The notes beneath the pieces were generated by a model. It made no database searches, had not been told where the DNA came from, and saw only the letters and a program-made list of their open reading frames with translations. From the NCBI GenBank assembly GCA_963618055.1, contig CAVERI010000001.1:59763-123762 (forward strand): a stretch of DNA of 64,000 bases, read 5' to 3'. The stretch is from SFHK01 sp963618055 (GTDB lineage Bacteria > Bacillota > Clostridia > Christensenellales > Aristaeellaceae). Shown here piece by piece: positions 1 through 8,033 of this stretch (positions within the stretch are counted from its first letter, which is position 1; each line of letters starts with the position of its first letter). Position numbers and translations under genes: made by a program.

Positions 1-528
1 CAGCATCAGCCGATGGTCGCACGTCAGGTGCGTTTCGCATTCCGCGCCGTTCACGATGATCATTTCGCACTTCTGCTCCGGCTTCAGGCTCAGCTTCACG
101 TGCGTCGGGAAGGACGCGCCGCCCATGCCGCAGATGCCGGCCTCCCGAATCGCGGGCACGATCCTCGCCGGATCGACCGACTCGACGCTGCCCAGCGGAT
201 GAAGCTCCGTCCATTCGTCCAGAAAATCGTTTCGAATCGTGACCGCCATCACCGGCTCCTCCATCAGGTAGGGAATCCGCTCGACGGCCACCACCTCGCC
301 GGACACGGACGCGTGCACCGGAATGCCCAGAAAGCCCACGGGCGTGCCGATAACCTGCCCCAGTCTCACCCGGTCGCCCTTCTTGACGCACGGCTCCGAC
401 GGCGCGCCGATGTGCATGCTCATGATCAGCTGCACCGTGTCGCTGACGAAATCGCGGGTGTGCAGGTGCTTCGTCGGCTCCTTGCTGCCGTAATTCAGGT
501 GTACGCCGCGTTTGAACGTCGCCTTCAT
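1..528 (-). CDS. rnfC: Electron transport complex subunit RnfC (partial, N-terminal 176 residues)
   Basis: RnfC is the peripheral NADH-side subunit of the Rnf ferredoxin:NAD+ oxidoreductase, which couples electron transfer to ion pumping at the cytoplasmic membrane. The visible part starts with MKATFKRGVH, continues through the RnfC barrel-sandwich-like N-terminal domain, and reaches the nucleotide/FMN-binding loop G-I-C-G-M-G-G-A-S-F-P-T at residues 131-142. The window edge cuts the gene before the SLBB and 4Fe-4S cysteine regions. The ATG overlaps the rnfG stop by 4 bp (ATGA), so the two genes are translationally coupled. The family assignment is secure; only the downstream gene order is unknown. 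Confidence 0.93.
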   Translation of the reverse strand, partial: MKATFKRGVHLNYGSKEPTKHLHTRDFVSDTVQLIMSMHIGAPSEPCVKKGDRVRLGQVIGTPVGFLGIPVHASVSGEVVAVERIPYLMEEPVMAVTIRNDFLDEWTELHPLGSVESVDPARIVPAIREAGICGMGGASFPTHVKLSLKPEQKCEMIIVNGAECETHLTCDHRLML

Positions 529-1124
529 TGCGCATCTCCTTCCGCGTTTTCGGCGGGCGCTGCAAGCCCCCGCACGTATTCCGACACGCGCGTAACGGTG
601 CCGTTTACGGCCTTTGATGTAATCGTCGCGGATGTAATCGCGTCCACGCTGCTTTCGCTCTTCGCCTCGCCCGCCTTCACGACGGTCAGCGGCGCGTGCT
701 TTCCAAGAAAGCCGTCCGTAAACGAAGCATCCTTTGCCTTCGCGCCCAGCCCGGCGGTTTCCGAGAAGTTCGCGCCGCCCACCGATACGCCGGTGATTTC
801 GCCGTCTATGCGCAGACCGACAATGACCTCGATTTCGCCGCCAAAGCCGCGCCCGGTGGCCTGCGCCACGTAGCCCACGCATGCGCCGTCCTTCAGCGCC
901 TCATACACCCAATCGACCTGCGCGTCCTCCGCCGTTTCCAGCAGCCGGAACGCGTCCGCCTCCGGCATCACGGCCGCGCGCGCCAGCTCCGCCTTTCGGC
1001 TTTCCTGCGCGGCGATCGGATCCTTGGTAAGCATGTACGTTGCGCCGAGCACGAGCCCTGCAATCAGCGTGATAACCGCGAGCGCCAGATAACAGGGCAC
1101 GCGCGGCGAGCCTTTTCGATTCAT
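525..1124 (-). CDS. rnfG: Electron transport complex subunit RnfG (FMN-binding)
   Basis: RnfG is the membrane-anchored flavoprotein subunit of the Rnf complex and carries a covalently bound FMN on the outer side of the membrane. The 199-residue protein has one N-terminal transmembrane segment (about residues 11-33) and an FMN-binding domain. Its flavinylation segment is I-T-S-A-T-I-T-S at residues 163-170, which matches the S-x-A-T type attachment site of RnfG/NqrC. The start is fixed by GGAGGGAAGGA just upstream of the ATG at 1124. The best-known rnf operons read C-D-G-E-A-B, but here rnfG lies directly upstream of rnfC. Confidence 0.93.
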   Translation of the reverse strand: MNRKGSPRVPCYLALAVITLIAGLVLGATYMLTKDPIAAQESRKAELARAAVMPEADAFRLLETAEDAQVDWVYEALKDGACVGYVAQATGRGFGGEIEVIVGLRIDGEITGVSVGGANFSETAGLGAKAKDASFTDGFLGKHAPLTVVKAGEAKSESSVDAITSATITSKAVNGTVTRVSEYVRGLAAPAENAEGDAQ

Positions 1125-1143
1125 GATGTTCCTTCCCTCCATG

Positions 1144-1680
1144 CTACCGTTTTGCGGATTCCATCTCCCTGACCGCCCGCTCAATCCGCGGGTCGAGCCC
1201 CCGAAGCGCGCGCATCGCCGCCCGGCACAGAGCGCCCGTGGCAATTCCAGCCGCGATGGAGCCTGCAAGCAGCAGCGGAGCCTGTAAAAGCGCCGTCCAC
1301 GAGCCCAGCACGAATCTGGAAACGCACAGCTGCCCCGCCATATGCGCGCACGCGCCCAGCACACTCACGCCCACCGGACTCAGCCGACGGGAACGCGCGC
1401 CCGCCGTCATTGCCAGCATGGCGCACACGCTGCCTGCCAGCGCGTACAGCATGCCTGTCGCGCCGGAGAACAGCAGCCCGCACAGAACCGGCTTCAGGAT
1501 CGCCAGCGTCCACGCGCCGCCCGCGCCGAAGCACAGAAGCGTCAAAAGCAGCACCGAGTTTCCCAGCCCGATTCGCAGCCCGGGCACGGTCGACACCGGC
1601 GGAAGCTGCCGTTCCAGAAAGCCCAGCAGCAGAATCAGTGCGAGAAGGATGCCGTATCGAGCCGCCGCGCGCGCGCTCAT
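1144..1680 (-). CDS. Gx transporter family / heptaprenyl diphosphate synthase component I-like membrane protein
   Basis: This 178-residue, very hydrophobic protein has about five to six membrane segments. It resembles the Gx transporter family, formerly annotated as heptaprenyl diphosphate synthase component I; the segment LRIGLGNSVLLLTL is typical. Such genes often accompany rnf/ApbE-type flavin redox clusters in Bacillota, which fits this setting, but the substrate is unknown. The ATG at 1680 overlaps the stop of the NusG-II gene (ATGA). The gap to rnfG is 19 bp, so this belongs to the same operon. I chose the ATG at 1680 because the upstream extension in the same frame is hydrophilic and overlaps the preceding gene. 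Confidence 0.75.
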   Translation of the reverse strand: MSARAAARYGILLALILLLGFLERQLPPVSTVPGLRIGLGNSVLLLTLLCFGAGGAWTLAILKPVLCGLLFSGATGMLYALAGSVCAMLAMTAGARSRRLSPVGVSVLGACAHMAGQLCVSRFVLGSWTALLQAPLLLAGSIAAGIATGALCRAAMRALRGLDPRIERAVREMESAKR

Positions 1681-2066
1681 GCGTCCGGCGCGTCCGCGTC
1701 CGACGCGAAAAGCTGCACATCCACGGCGTTCGGCAGGCATACGATGTGCGCGCCCATTGAGCGTTTGGAAACGTTCTCCGGCGCCATCCAGCCCTGCTGC
1801 ACGCACAGCTGATTTTGGCACGTTGACGACTTCATGCGCACGCGGCCGTCCGCGATTTCAATTTCGTTCCGGCTTCCGTTTTCCTGCTCCGCGACGATCG
1901 TCCTCGCTTCGTCCAGCCGCGCCTCGGCAATCAGCCTGCCGCCCACGTAAACGCGCACGCAGTCCGCCTGTTTCGCGCGGGCTTTCAGGATGGATACGCC
2001 CGCCCACGCCAGCAGTGCCGCCGCCAGCAGCAGAGCAATCACGAGCCCGTCCGCGCGTTTGAGCAT
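1677..2066 (-). CDS. NusG domain II-containing protein
   Basis: This 129-residue protein has one N-terminal membrane anchor (about residues 9-25, ALLLAAALLAWAGV) followed by a small beta-rich domain. The tail segment with a CQNQLCVQQGW-like pair of cysteines and the HIVCLPN motif is typical of stand-alone NusG domain II proteins encoded next to rnf and Gx genes. It lacks the RNA polymerase-binding NGN domain, so it is not a transcription factor; an extracytoplasmic role with the redox complex is plausible but inferred. It is the first gene of this rnf operon. The start at 2066 follows GGAGGAAGGGG; an in-frame ATG at 2129 lacks a comparable site. Confidence 0.75.
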   Translation of the reverse strand: MLKRADGLVIALLLAAALLAWAGVSILKARAKQADCVRVYVGGRLIAEARLDEARTIVAEQENGSRNEIEIADGRVRMKSSTCQNQLCVQQGWMAPENVSKRSMGAHIVCLPNAVDVQLFASDADAPDA

Positions 2067-2165
2067 ACCCCTTCCTCCGCTTCGATTTCGGTCTTCTTTC
2101 ATTATAAATGCCTTTTTCCCGCGCGTCAATGGTCAAAACGCTCAACGTGCAGATATATATAATTT

Positions 2166-2212
2166 ATCGCAAAAACGATGAAGTATTTCTACGTTCCAAT
2201 CGTTTTTGCGAT
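2166..2212. repeat. 14-bp perfect inverted repeat between nrdG and the rnf operon
   Basis: ATCGCAAAAACGAT at 2166-2179 is perfectly inverted at 2199-2212 with a 19-nt loop. It lies after the nrdG stop and about 100 bp upstream of the first rnf-operon gene. There is no clear U-tract on either side, so it is a weak intrinsic terminator candidate. It could equally be an operator. An AT-rich run (TATATATAAT-like) directly follows it toward the rnf genes and may hold their -10 region. Confidence 0.5.
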
Positions 2213-2224
2213 TTATCTTAACGT

Positions 2225-2725
2225 TTATTGTTTTTCGACAACATGCCCTACCGCAAGGGACGCAGGCACGTCGATCAGGCGCTGGTTTTTGCTTCCGCGA
2301 AAGCGCATCTCCAGCGTGCGCTGGGAAAGCAGGAACGGCCCGTCCACCAGCACATCGACCGTCGAAAGCAGGCCGCCAATCTGCGGCTCGGTCTCCGCCT
2401 TTTTCAAAAGCTGCTCATACGTCCATCCGCTGTACGCCCACACGTTCAGCCCCAGCCTCTTCGCCTCGCGCGCAAGCACCGCGCAGGCCTCCGGCTGACA
2501 GAACGGATCCCCGCCGGTGAGCGTGATGCCGTCCAGCAGCGGATTCTCCGTCATCGTTTTAACGATCCTGTCCGTGCTTTCCAGCCTGCCGCCGTCAAAG
2601 GCGTGCGTTTCGGGGTTATGGCAGCCGGGGCAGTCGTGCGGGCAGCCCTGCGTGAACACGGCCAGCCGGAAGCCCGGCCCGTCCACGATGGAATCATTGA
2701 CGATTCCCGCGATTCGAATTTCCAT
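2225..2725 (-). CDS. nrdG: Anaerobic ribonucleotide reductase-activating protein NrdG
   Basis: NrdG is a radical-SAM activase that uses a 4Fe-4S cluster and S-adenosylmethionine to install the glycyl radical on NrdD. The 166-residue protein has the cluster motif C28-x3-C32-x2-C35 (CPHDCPGC) and the downstream TLTGGDPF SAM-binding strand, and is of normal length. It starts 3 nt after the nrdD stop, so the two genes form one transcriptional unit. It may also be the activase for the second NrdD-like glycyl-radical protein encoded at 16724-16999, because no other such activase is visible in the window; that link is inference. Confidence 0.96.
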   Translation of the reverse strand: MEIRIAGIVNDSIVDGPGFRLAVFTQGCPHDCPGCHNPETHAFDGGRLESTDRIVKTMTENPLLDGITLTGGDPFCQPEACAVLAREAKRLGLNVWAYSGWTYEQLLKKAETEPQIGGLLSTVDVLVDGPFLLSQRTLEMRFRGSKNQRLIDVPASLAVGHVVEKQ

Positions 2726-2728
2726 TTC

Positions 2729-5047
2729 CTACTGCACCTGATGCTTCACTCGGTCGTGCTCCTCCGCGCGCTTGGCGTTGTTCCACTTGTCCATCGTGCC
2801 GACGAGATAGCCGGTGATGCGGCGAATGCGCTCAAAGTGCACCTCGCCCTCCGCGCGGCCGCAGCTGGGGCAATGATCGCCGATGATGCCGTTGTAGCCG
2901 CACACGGGGTCGCGGTCAACCGGATGGTTGATCGAGCCGTAACCGATGCCGCTTTCCTTCATCAGGCGCACGATCTTCTCAAACGCCTCCAGATTCTGCG
3001 TGGTGTCGCCGTCCAGCTCCACATAGGAGATATGACCGGCGTTGGTCAGCTCGTGATACGGCGCCTCCAGCTGAATCTTCTTTACCGCGGAAATCGGGAA
3101 GTAGACCGGGATATGGAACGAGTTGGTGTAGTACTCGCGGTCGGTCACGCCCTCGATCACGCCGTAGCGCTCGCGGTCGAGCCGCACGAAGCGGCCGGAC
3201 AGCCCCTCGGCCGGGGTCGCGAGCAGCGTGTAGTTCAGGTGGCGCTCCGCGCTTACCTTGTCCATGCGGCGGCGCATGTAGGTGATGATCTCAAGGCCCA
3301 GATTCTGCGCGCGCTCGCTCTCGCCGTGATGCTCGCCGATCAGGCACTTGAGCGTTTCGGCCAGACCGATGAAGCCGACAGACAGCGTGCCGTGCTTGAG
3401 CACCTCGCGCACCTCTTCGTCCCATTCCAGCTTCTCGGAATCAATCCACACGCCCTGCCCCATCAGGAACGGGAAATTGCGCACGCGCTTCCTGCACTGA
3501 ATTTCGAACCTCTCCGTCAGCTGATCCACGGCCATATCGAGCATGCGGGACAGCTCGCTGAAGAACATGTCGATGTTATGGTTGGCCTTAATCGCCAGCC
3601 TCGGCAGGTTGATGGACGTGAATGACAGGTTGCCGCGGCCGTTGGAGATTTCGCGGGTAGGATCGTACACGTTGCCGATCACGCGGGTACGGCAGCCCAT
3701 GTACGCGATTTCGGTTTCCGGATGGCCGGGCTTATAGTACTTCAGGTTGAACGGCGCGTCCTGGAACGAGAAGTTCGGGAACAGGCGCTTCGCGCTCACG
3801 CGCATGGCCAGCTTGAACAGGTCGTAGTTCGGGTCGCCGGGATTGTAGTTGATGCCTTCCTTCACGCGGAAAATCTGAATGGGGAAAATCGGCGTTTCGC
3901 CGCCGCCCAGACCGGCCTCAGTAGAGAGCAGCAGGTTGCGCATGACCATGCGCGCCTCGGGCTCGGTATCCATGCCGTAGTTGATGGATGAGAACGGCAC
4001 CTGCGCGCCCGCGCGGGAATTCATGGTATTCAGATTGTGTACCAGCGCCTCCATCGCCTGATAGGTGGCGCGGTCGGTCTCCTCGCTCGCCTTGCGCTGG
4101 GCAAACGCCTGAAGCGTGTCGACCATGCTCTCCGGCACGTTCAGCGCCAAGAGCTTCTCGCGCTCCGCCTGCCTGTACTCGGCGTTCTCCTCCAGCGTAG
4201 GCTTCTTATTCTCCGCCTTCAGCTCGTTCATGTAGCCGACGACCAGCTTATCGGCGTCGTCCATGTCCAGCTTCAGCTCCAGCGCACGCGCCATGTTCGC
4301 GCGATAGCGCTTGACGAAGGTCTTCTTCACGCCCTCAGCCATTGAATAATCAAAGTTCACGATGGACTGGCCGCCGTGCTGATCGTTCTGGTTGGCCTGA
4401 ATGGCAATGCACGCCAGCGCGGAATAGCTGGCAATGTCGTTCGGCTCTCGAAGCACGCCGTGCCCGGTCGAGAAGCCGTCGTGGAACAGCGACAGAAGAT
4501 CAATCTGCGTGCAGGTGGTGGTAAGGGTATAGAAGTCCATATCGTGGATATGGATGTCGCCCTCGTTGTGCGCGGCGGCGTGCTCGGGTCTGAGCACGAA
4601 CATGCTGTTGAACTGCTTCGCGCCCTCGCTGCCATACTTCAGCATCGCGCCCATGGCGGTATCGCCGTTGATGTTGGCGTTCTCGCGCTTGATGTCGCTG
4701 TCGCGCGCGGCCTTGAAGGTAATGTCGTCATAAATGCGCATCAGGCGCGTGTTCATCTGGCGCACGCGGGAGCGCTCGGCGCGGTACACGATGTAGCTCT
4801 TGGCGGTGTTCACAAAGCCGTTGTCAATCAGCACGCGCTCGACGACGTCCTGCACCTCCTCCACCGTGGGAATAGCGATATTTTCATCCGCAGACAGGCG
4901 CGCGACGACCTGATCGGCCAGCTCTGCGGCCGTCTCCACCGTCTTCGCGCTGCCGGAGGCGGTAAACGCCTTCTGGATTGCTTCTGTAATCTTTGCCTTG
5001 TCGAAACCGACCTTTCTGCCGTCTCGCTTGATGATGGTATCGATCAT
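2729..5047 (-). CDS. nrdD: Anaerobic (class III) ribonucleoside-triphosphate reductase NrdD
   Basis: This enzyme reduces ribonucleoside triphosphates to deoxyribonucleotides under anaerobic conditions using a glycyl radical. The 772-residue protein begins with an ATP-cone regulatory domain (IKRDGRKVGFDKAKI, about residues 5-90) and continues with the ten-stranded barrel. It ends in a zinc-binding segment and the radical loop R-R-I-T-G-Y-L-V-G, with the radical glycine near residue 746. The zinc segment reads D-P-V-C-x9-C-P-S-C, so the first cysteine of the usual two CxxC pairs is an aspartate. The last 35 residues are nearly repeated in the 91-residue protein at 16724-16999. Two NrdR boxes lie in the promoter region upstream. 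Confidence 0.97.
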   Translation of the reverse strand: MIDTIIKRDGRKVGFDKAKITEAIQKAFTASGSAKTVETAAELADQVVARLSADENIAIPTVEEVQDVVERVLIDNGFVNTAKSYIVYRAERSRVRQMNTRLMRIYDDITFKAARDSDIKRENANINGDTAMGAMLKYGSEGAKQFNSMFVLRPEHAAAHNEGDIHIHDMDFYTLTTTCTQIDLLSLFHDGFSTGHGVLREPNDIASYSALACIAIQANQNDQHGGQSIVNFDYSMAEGVKKTFVKRYRANMARALELKLDMDDADKLVVGYMNELKAENKKPTLEENAEYRQAEREKLLALNVPESMVDTLQAFAQRKASEETDRATYQAMEALVHNLNTMNSRAGAQVPFSSINYGMDTEPEARMVMRNLLLSTEAGLGGGETPIFPIQIFRVKEGINYNPGDPNYDLFKLAMRVSAKRLFPNFSFQDAPFNLKYYKPGHPETEIAYMGCRTRVIGNVYDPTREISNGRGNLSFTSINLPRLAIKANHNIDMFFSELSRMLDMAVDQLTERFEIQCRKRVRNFPFLMGQGVWIDSEKLEWDEEVREVLKHGTLSVGFIGLAETLKCLIGEHHGESERAQNLGLEIITYMRRRMDKVSAERHLNYTLLATPAEGLSGRFVRLDRERYGVIEGVTDREYYTNSFHIPVYFPISAVKKIQLEAPYHELTNAGHISYVELDGDTTQNLEAFEKIVRLMKESGIGYGSINHPVDRDPVCGYNGIIGDHCPSCGRAEGEVHFERIRRITGYLVGTMDKWNNAKRAEEHDRVKHQVQ

Positions 5048-5114
5048 ATTGAATCGTCCTTTTCACAGAATTTGCGACGTGCGCGCGTTTCAGAGCAAAC
5101 CAAAACGCAACCGC

Positions 5115-5166
5115 GCGGTCTACATCATATTGTGTGCCAGATCGGCATCAATACAACATATTGAAT
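5115..5166 (-). promoter_or_regulatory. nrdDG promoter with paired NrdR boxes
   Basis: Two 16-mers, 5120-5135 and 5151-5166, each match the NrdR-box consensus acaCwATATaTwGtgT at about 12 of 16 positions. They share the core CATATTG and are spaced exactly 31 bp apart, three helical turns, as is usual for NrdR. On the minus strand they overlap a candidate promoter: -35 TTGATG, 16-nt spacer, -10 TATGAT. NrdR is the ATP/dATP-sensing repressor of nrd operons; nrdR itself is not in the window. Confidence 0.7.
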
Positions 5167-5244
5167 CCACGTGCGTTGCGCCTTGCGCTCTCGGGGCGCG
5201 CCGGAGGCGTCTCCCCCGTTCGCTGCCGCCCGGGAACGATGTCA

Positions 5245-5273
5245 ATTATAGGTGACTTAACGTGCGAAATCAA
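5245..5273 (-). promoter_or_regulatory. Second candidate promoter upstream of nrdD
   Basis: On the minus strand -35 TTGATT (5273-5268) and -10 TATAAT (5250-5245) are separated by 17 nt. A transcript from here would cross both NrdR boxes before nrdD. The rest of the 5048-5529 gap shows no convincing gene. It holds these sites, AT-rich DNA at about 5280-5340 and the weak mannosidase promoter. Confidence 0.5.
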
Positions 5274-5480
5274 GGGGGCAAACATAATCAGTTTTTAAAT
5301 CCATCGCGCGAATTTGTATTGGAAATTTCATACATTTGTTCCCCGCGTCCCGGAAAAGCCGCGTTTTCACGGCATTGCGCGCGGCAAGATATTAAATTGA
5401 GCCGTCCCGCGGGATGCGCGTCCGTTTCGTTAAATTTCACGCTCTCCCCCTTTTTTCCATCCCTCGCCGCCGCCATACGT

Positions 5481-5486
5481 TATAAT
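5481..5486 (+). promoter_or_regulatory. -10 box for the GH38 gene
   Basis: TATAAT occurs 44 bp before the ATG at 5530. The -35 region at the normal distance is poor (CATCCC), so this promoter is either weak or activator-dependent. A GGAGG ribosome-binding site follows just upstream of the start codon. Confidence 0.45.
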
Positions 5487-5529
5487 TGAATCGGCAAACC
5501 ACCCACGAAATGAAACGGAGGCTTCGCCC

Positions 5530-7974
5530 ATGAAGGATCTCTATCTGATCGGAAACGCCCATATCGATCCCGTATGGCTGTGGTCATGGCAGGAGGGCTA
5601 TCACGAGGTGAAGTCCACCTTCCTCTCGGCGCTCGACCGTCTGGACGAATACGATGGCTTTCTCTTCACCTGCGCCTGCGCGCAGTATTACGCGTGGCTG
5701 GAGCAGGACGCGCAGCCGCTCTTTCAGCGCGTGAAGAAGGAGGTGGCGCAAGGGCGCGTCTGCCTTGTCGGCGGCATGTGGATTCAGCCGGATCTCAACA
5801 TTCCCTCCGGCGAATCGCTCGTGCGTCAGCTTTTGATCAGCCAGCGCTATTTTCTTTCCCGCTTCGGCCACATCGCCGCCACCGGCTATAATGTGGATTC
5901 CTTCGGCCAGAGCGGCATGCTGGCGATGCTCTATAAGAAGGCCGGCATGAAAAGCTATGTCTGGATGCGCCCCGGCGACAGCGAGAATCCGGACATTCCG
6001 CAGGGCGCGTTCCGCCTTAGGAGCATAGACGGCAGCGAGGTGCTTTCCTTCCGCATTCCCTACGATTTCGGCGCTTATACCTGCAAAGAAAATATCGCCG
6101 AGAAAATCGAGTTCCTGCGCGAGCGCGCGAAGCGGACGGGCGTTCCGCAGATGGTCTTCTACGGCGTGGGCAACCACGGCGGCGGGCCGACGAAAAAGCT
6201 CTTAAACGAAATCGAAGCGCTGCTTCCCGCGCAGGACGACGTGTGCTACGGCACGCCCGACGCGTACTTTGACGCGATCGCGCCCCTGTGGGATCGTCTG
6301 CCCATGTGGGAGGGCGAGATGCAGCACCACGCCAGCGGCTGCTACAGCACGTTTTCCCTTGGAAAGCTCGCGGGCCGCCGCGCGGAAAACGCGCTCGTGC
6401 GCACCGAAAAGGCGCAGGTGCTGGCCGACCGTATGCTGGCCGTGCGCGCGGATACAAAGGCGCTCGGCCACGCGTGGGAGGACGTTCTTTTCAACCAGTT
6501 CCACGACATTCAGTGCGGCTGCTGCATTTACTCGGCGCTGGAAGACTCCCTGAAGCGCTTCGGCGAAGCGGAAACCATCGCTGGCCGCGAGGAAAACCGG
6601 CTGCTGCAGCGCATTTCCTTCTCCATTAACACCGCCGTTCCCGACGAAGCGCACGCGCCGGACAAGGAAAACTGGCTGATCTGGGGACACGCGCCCTACG
6701 GCACGCCGCTGGTCATGTTCAACCCACACCCGTTCGACTGCATGCTGAAGGCCACCGTGCACGCGACGATCGCTGCCGCCGAAAACGAAACGGGCGACGC
6801 GGTGTTTCTTCAGAAGATTCGCGCCGAGCGCACGAACGTCCATGATAAATACGACACGCTCGTCTATACCCGCGTGCCCGCGATGGGCTACACCACCGTG
6901 ATGCTGCACGAGGGCGAGCCCATGCCGGAGGAAGCAAGCCCGCTGCGCGTTACGCGGACGACGCTTGAAAACGGCCGTCTGCGCGCGCGGTTCGACGAAG
7001 CGACGGGCAACCTCGTCAGCCTTGCGCTGGATGGACGCGAGTCCCTTTCTGCCCCCGCGCGGCTGCTTCTGATGGACATTGCCCATGCCGACACGTGGGC
7101 GCACAACGTATTCGCCTTCGATCGGGAAATCGGCGCGATCGAGCGCCCGACCTTCACCATTTTAGAGAACGGCCCCGTGCGCGCGTCGCTGCGCGTGGTT
7201 CGCACGAACGGGCGCACGACGGTTTCCGAAATCTATCGCCTGTACCGGGACGGCGATCAGCTGGAGGTGGACGTGCGGCTGGACTTCCACGAGCATTACG
7301 CCATGCTGAAGCTCGAGGTTCCCGTCGCGTGCGCGTCGCCCGCCGAAATCGCGGAGATTCCGCTGGGCGTACAGGCGCGCAAAATGACCGGCAGCGAGGA
7401 GCCGTGCCAGCGCTGGTGCACGCTTTCCGGCAGCGAAAACGGCCTTGCCATCCTGAACACGGGCAAGTTCAGCTATTCGGCGAAGAACGGCGCGCTGCGC
7501 CTGACGCTGGCCAACGGCTCCCAGAGCGCCGACCATTACGGCAGGGATGAGCGGGATGACACGGTGGAATTTCTCGATCAGGGCGTGCAGCGCTTCACCT
7601 ACGCGCTGTGCCCGTTCGCGGGCGGCTGGGCGGACGCGGGTCTGAATCGCCGCGCCGAAATTCTCAACCAGCCCGGCTTCACCGTGGCCGAAACCTATCA
7701 TAAGGGGCCGCTGCCCCGCGCGTATACCGGCGTTCGGCCGCAGGGCGACGAGGTCGTTCTCGAATGCCTGAAGCTCTCCGAGGACGGCGCGGGCTATATC
7801 GCGCGTCTGCGCGAGCCCGTCGGCCGCACCGCGCACGGCACGCTGCACCTGCCGCTGCTGAGCGCTGATATCCCCTATCGCCTTTCGCCCTTTGATATGA
7901 AAACGTGGTTTATCTCAAGGGACGGCGGCATTCTTCAAGAGGTTCTGATTACAGAATTACCCATCGACACTTGA
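5530..7974 (+). CDS. Glycoside hydrolase family 38 alpha-mannosidase
   Basis: This 814-residue protein opens with G-N-A-H-I-D-P-V-W-L-W, the zinc-binding start of GH38, where the His and Asp bind the catalytic metal. The nucleophile region N-V-D-S-F-G-Q-S-G-M-L follows at about residues 122-132. The family retains alpha-mannosidases that trim mannosides of host or yeast glycans. No signal peptide is visible, so the enzyme should act in the cytoplasm on imported oligosaccharides. The C-terminal half is the usual beta-sandwich. No mannoside transporter adjoins it; the next genes (ThyX, C26) look unrelated. Length is in the range of the shorter bacterial GH38 enzymes. Confidence 0.92.
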   Translation: MKDLYLIGNAHIDPVWLWSWQEGYHEVKSTFLSALDRLDEYDGFLFTCACAQYYAWLEQDAQPLFQRVKKEVAQGRVCLVGGMWIQPDLNIPSGESLVRQLLISQRYFLSRFGHIAATGYNVDSFGQSGMLAMLYKKAGMKSYVWMRPGDSENPDIPQGAFRLRSIDGSEVLSFRIPYDFGAYTCKENIAEKIEFLRERAKRTGVPQMVFYGVGNHGGGPTKKLLNEIEALLPAQDDVCYGTPDAYFDAIAPLWDRLPMWEGEMQHHASGCYSTFSLGKLAGRRAENALVRTEKAQVLADRMLAVRADTKALGHAWEDVLFNQFHDIQCGCCIYSALEDSLKRFGEAETIAGREENRLLQRISFSINTAVPDEAHAPDKENWLIWGHAPYGTPLVMFNPHPFDCMLKATVHATIAAAENETGDAVFLQKIRAERTNVHDKYDTLVYTRVPAMGYTTVMLHEGEPMPEEASPLRVTRTTLENGRLRARFDEATGNLVSLALDGRESLSAPARLLLMDIAHADTWAHNVFAFDREIGAIERPTFTILENGPVRASLRVVRTNGRTTVSEIYRLYRDGDQLEVDVRLDFHEHYAMLKLEVPVACASPAEIAEIPLGVQARKMTGSEEPCQRWCTLSGSENGLAILNTGKFSYSAKNGALRLTLANGSQSADHYGRDERDDTVEFLDQGVQRFTYALCPFAGGWADAGLNRRAEILNQPGFTVAETYHKGPLPRAYTGVRPQGDEVVLECLKLSEDGAGYIARLREPVGRTAHGTLHLPLLSADIPYRLSPFDMKTWFISRDGGILQEVLITELPIDT

Positions 7975-8033
7975 CAAAATCGCGTGCCTGAGGCACAATA
8001 TTGCGAAAGCAAACGAAAACGGAGGCGGGGCAC

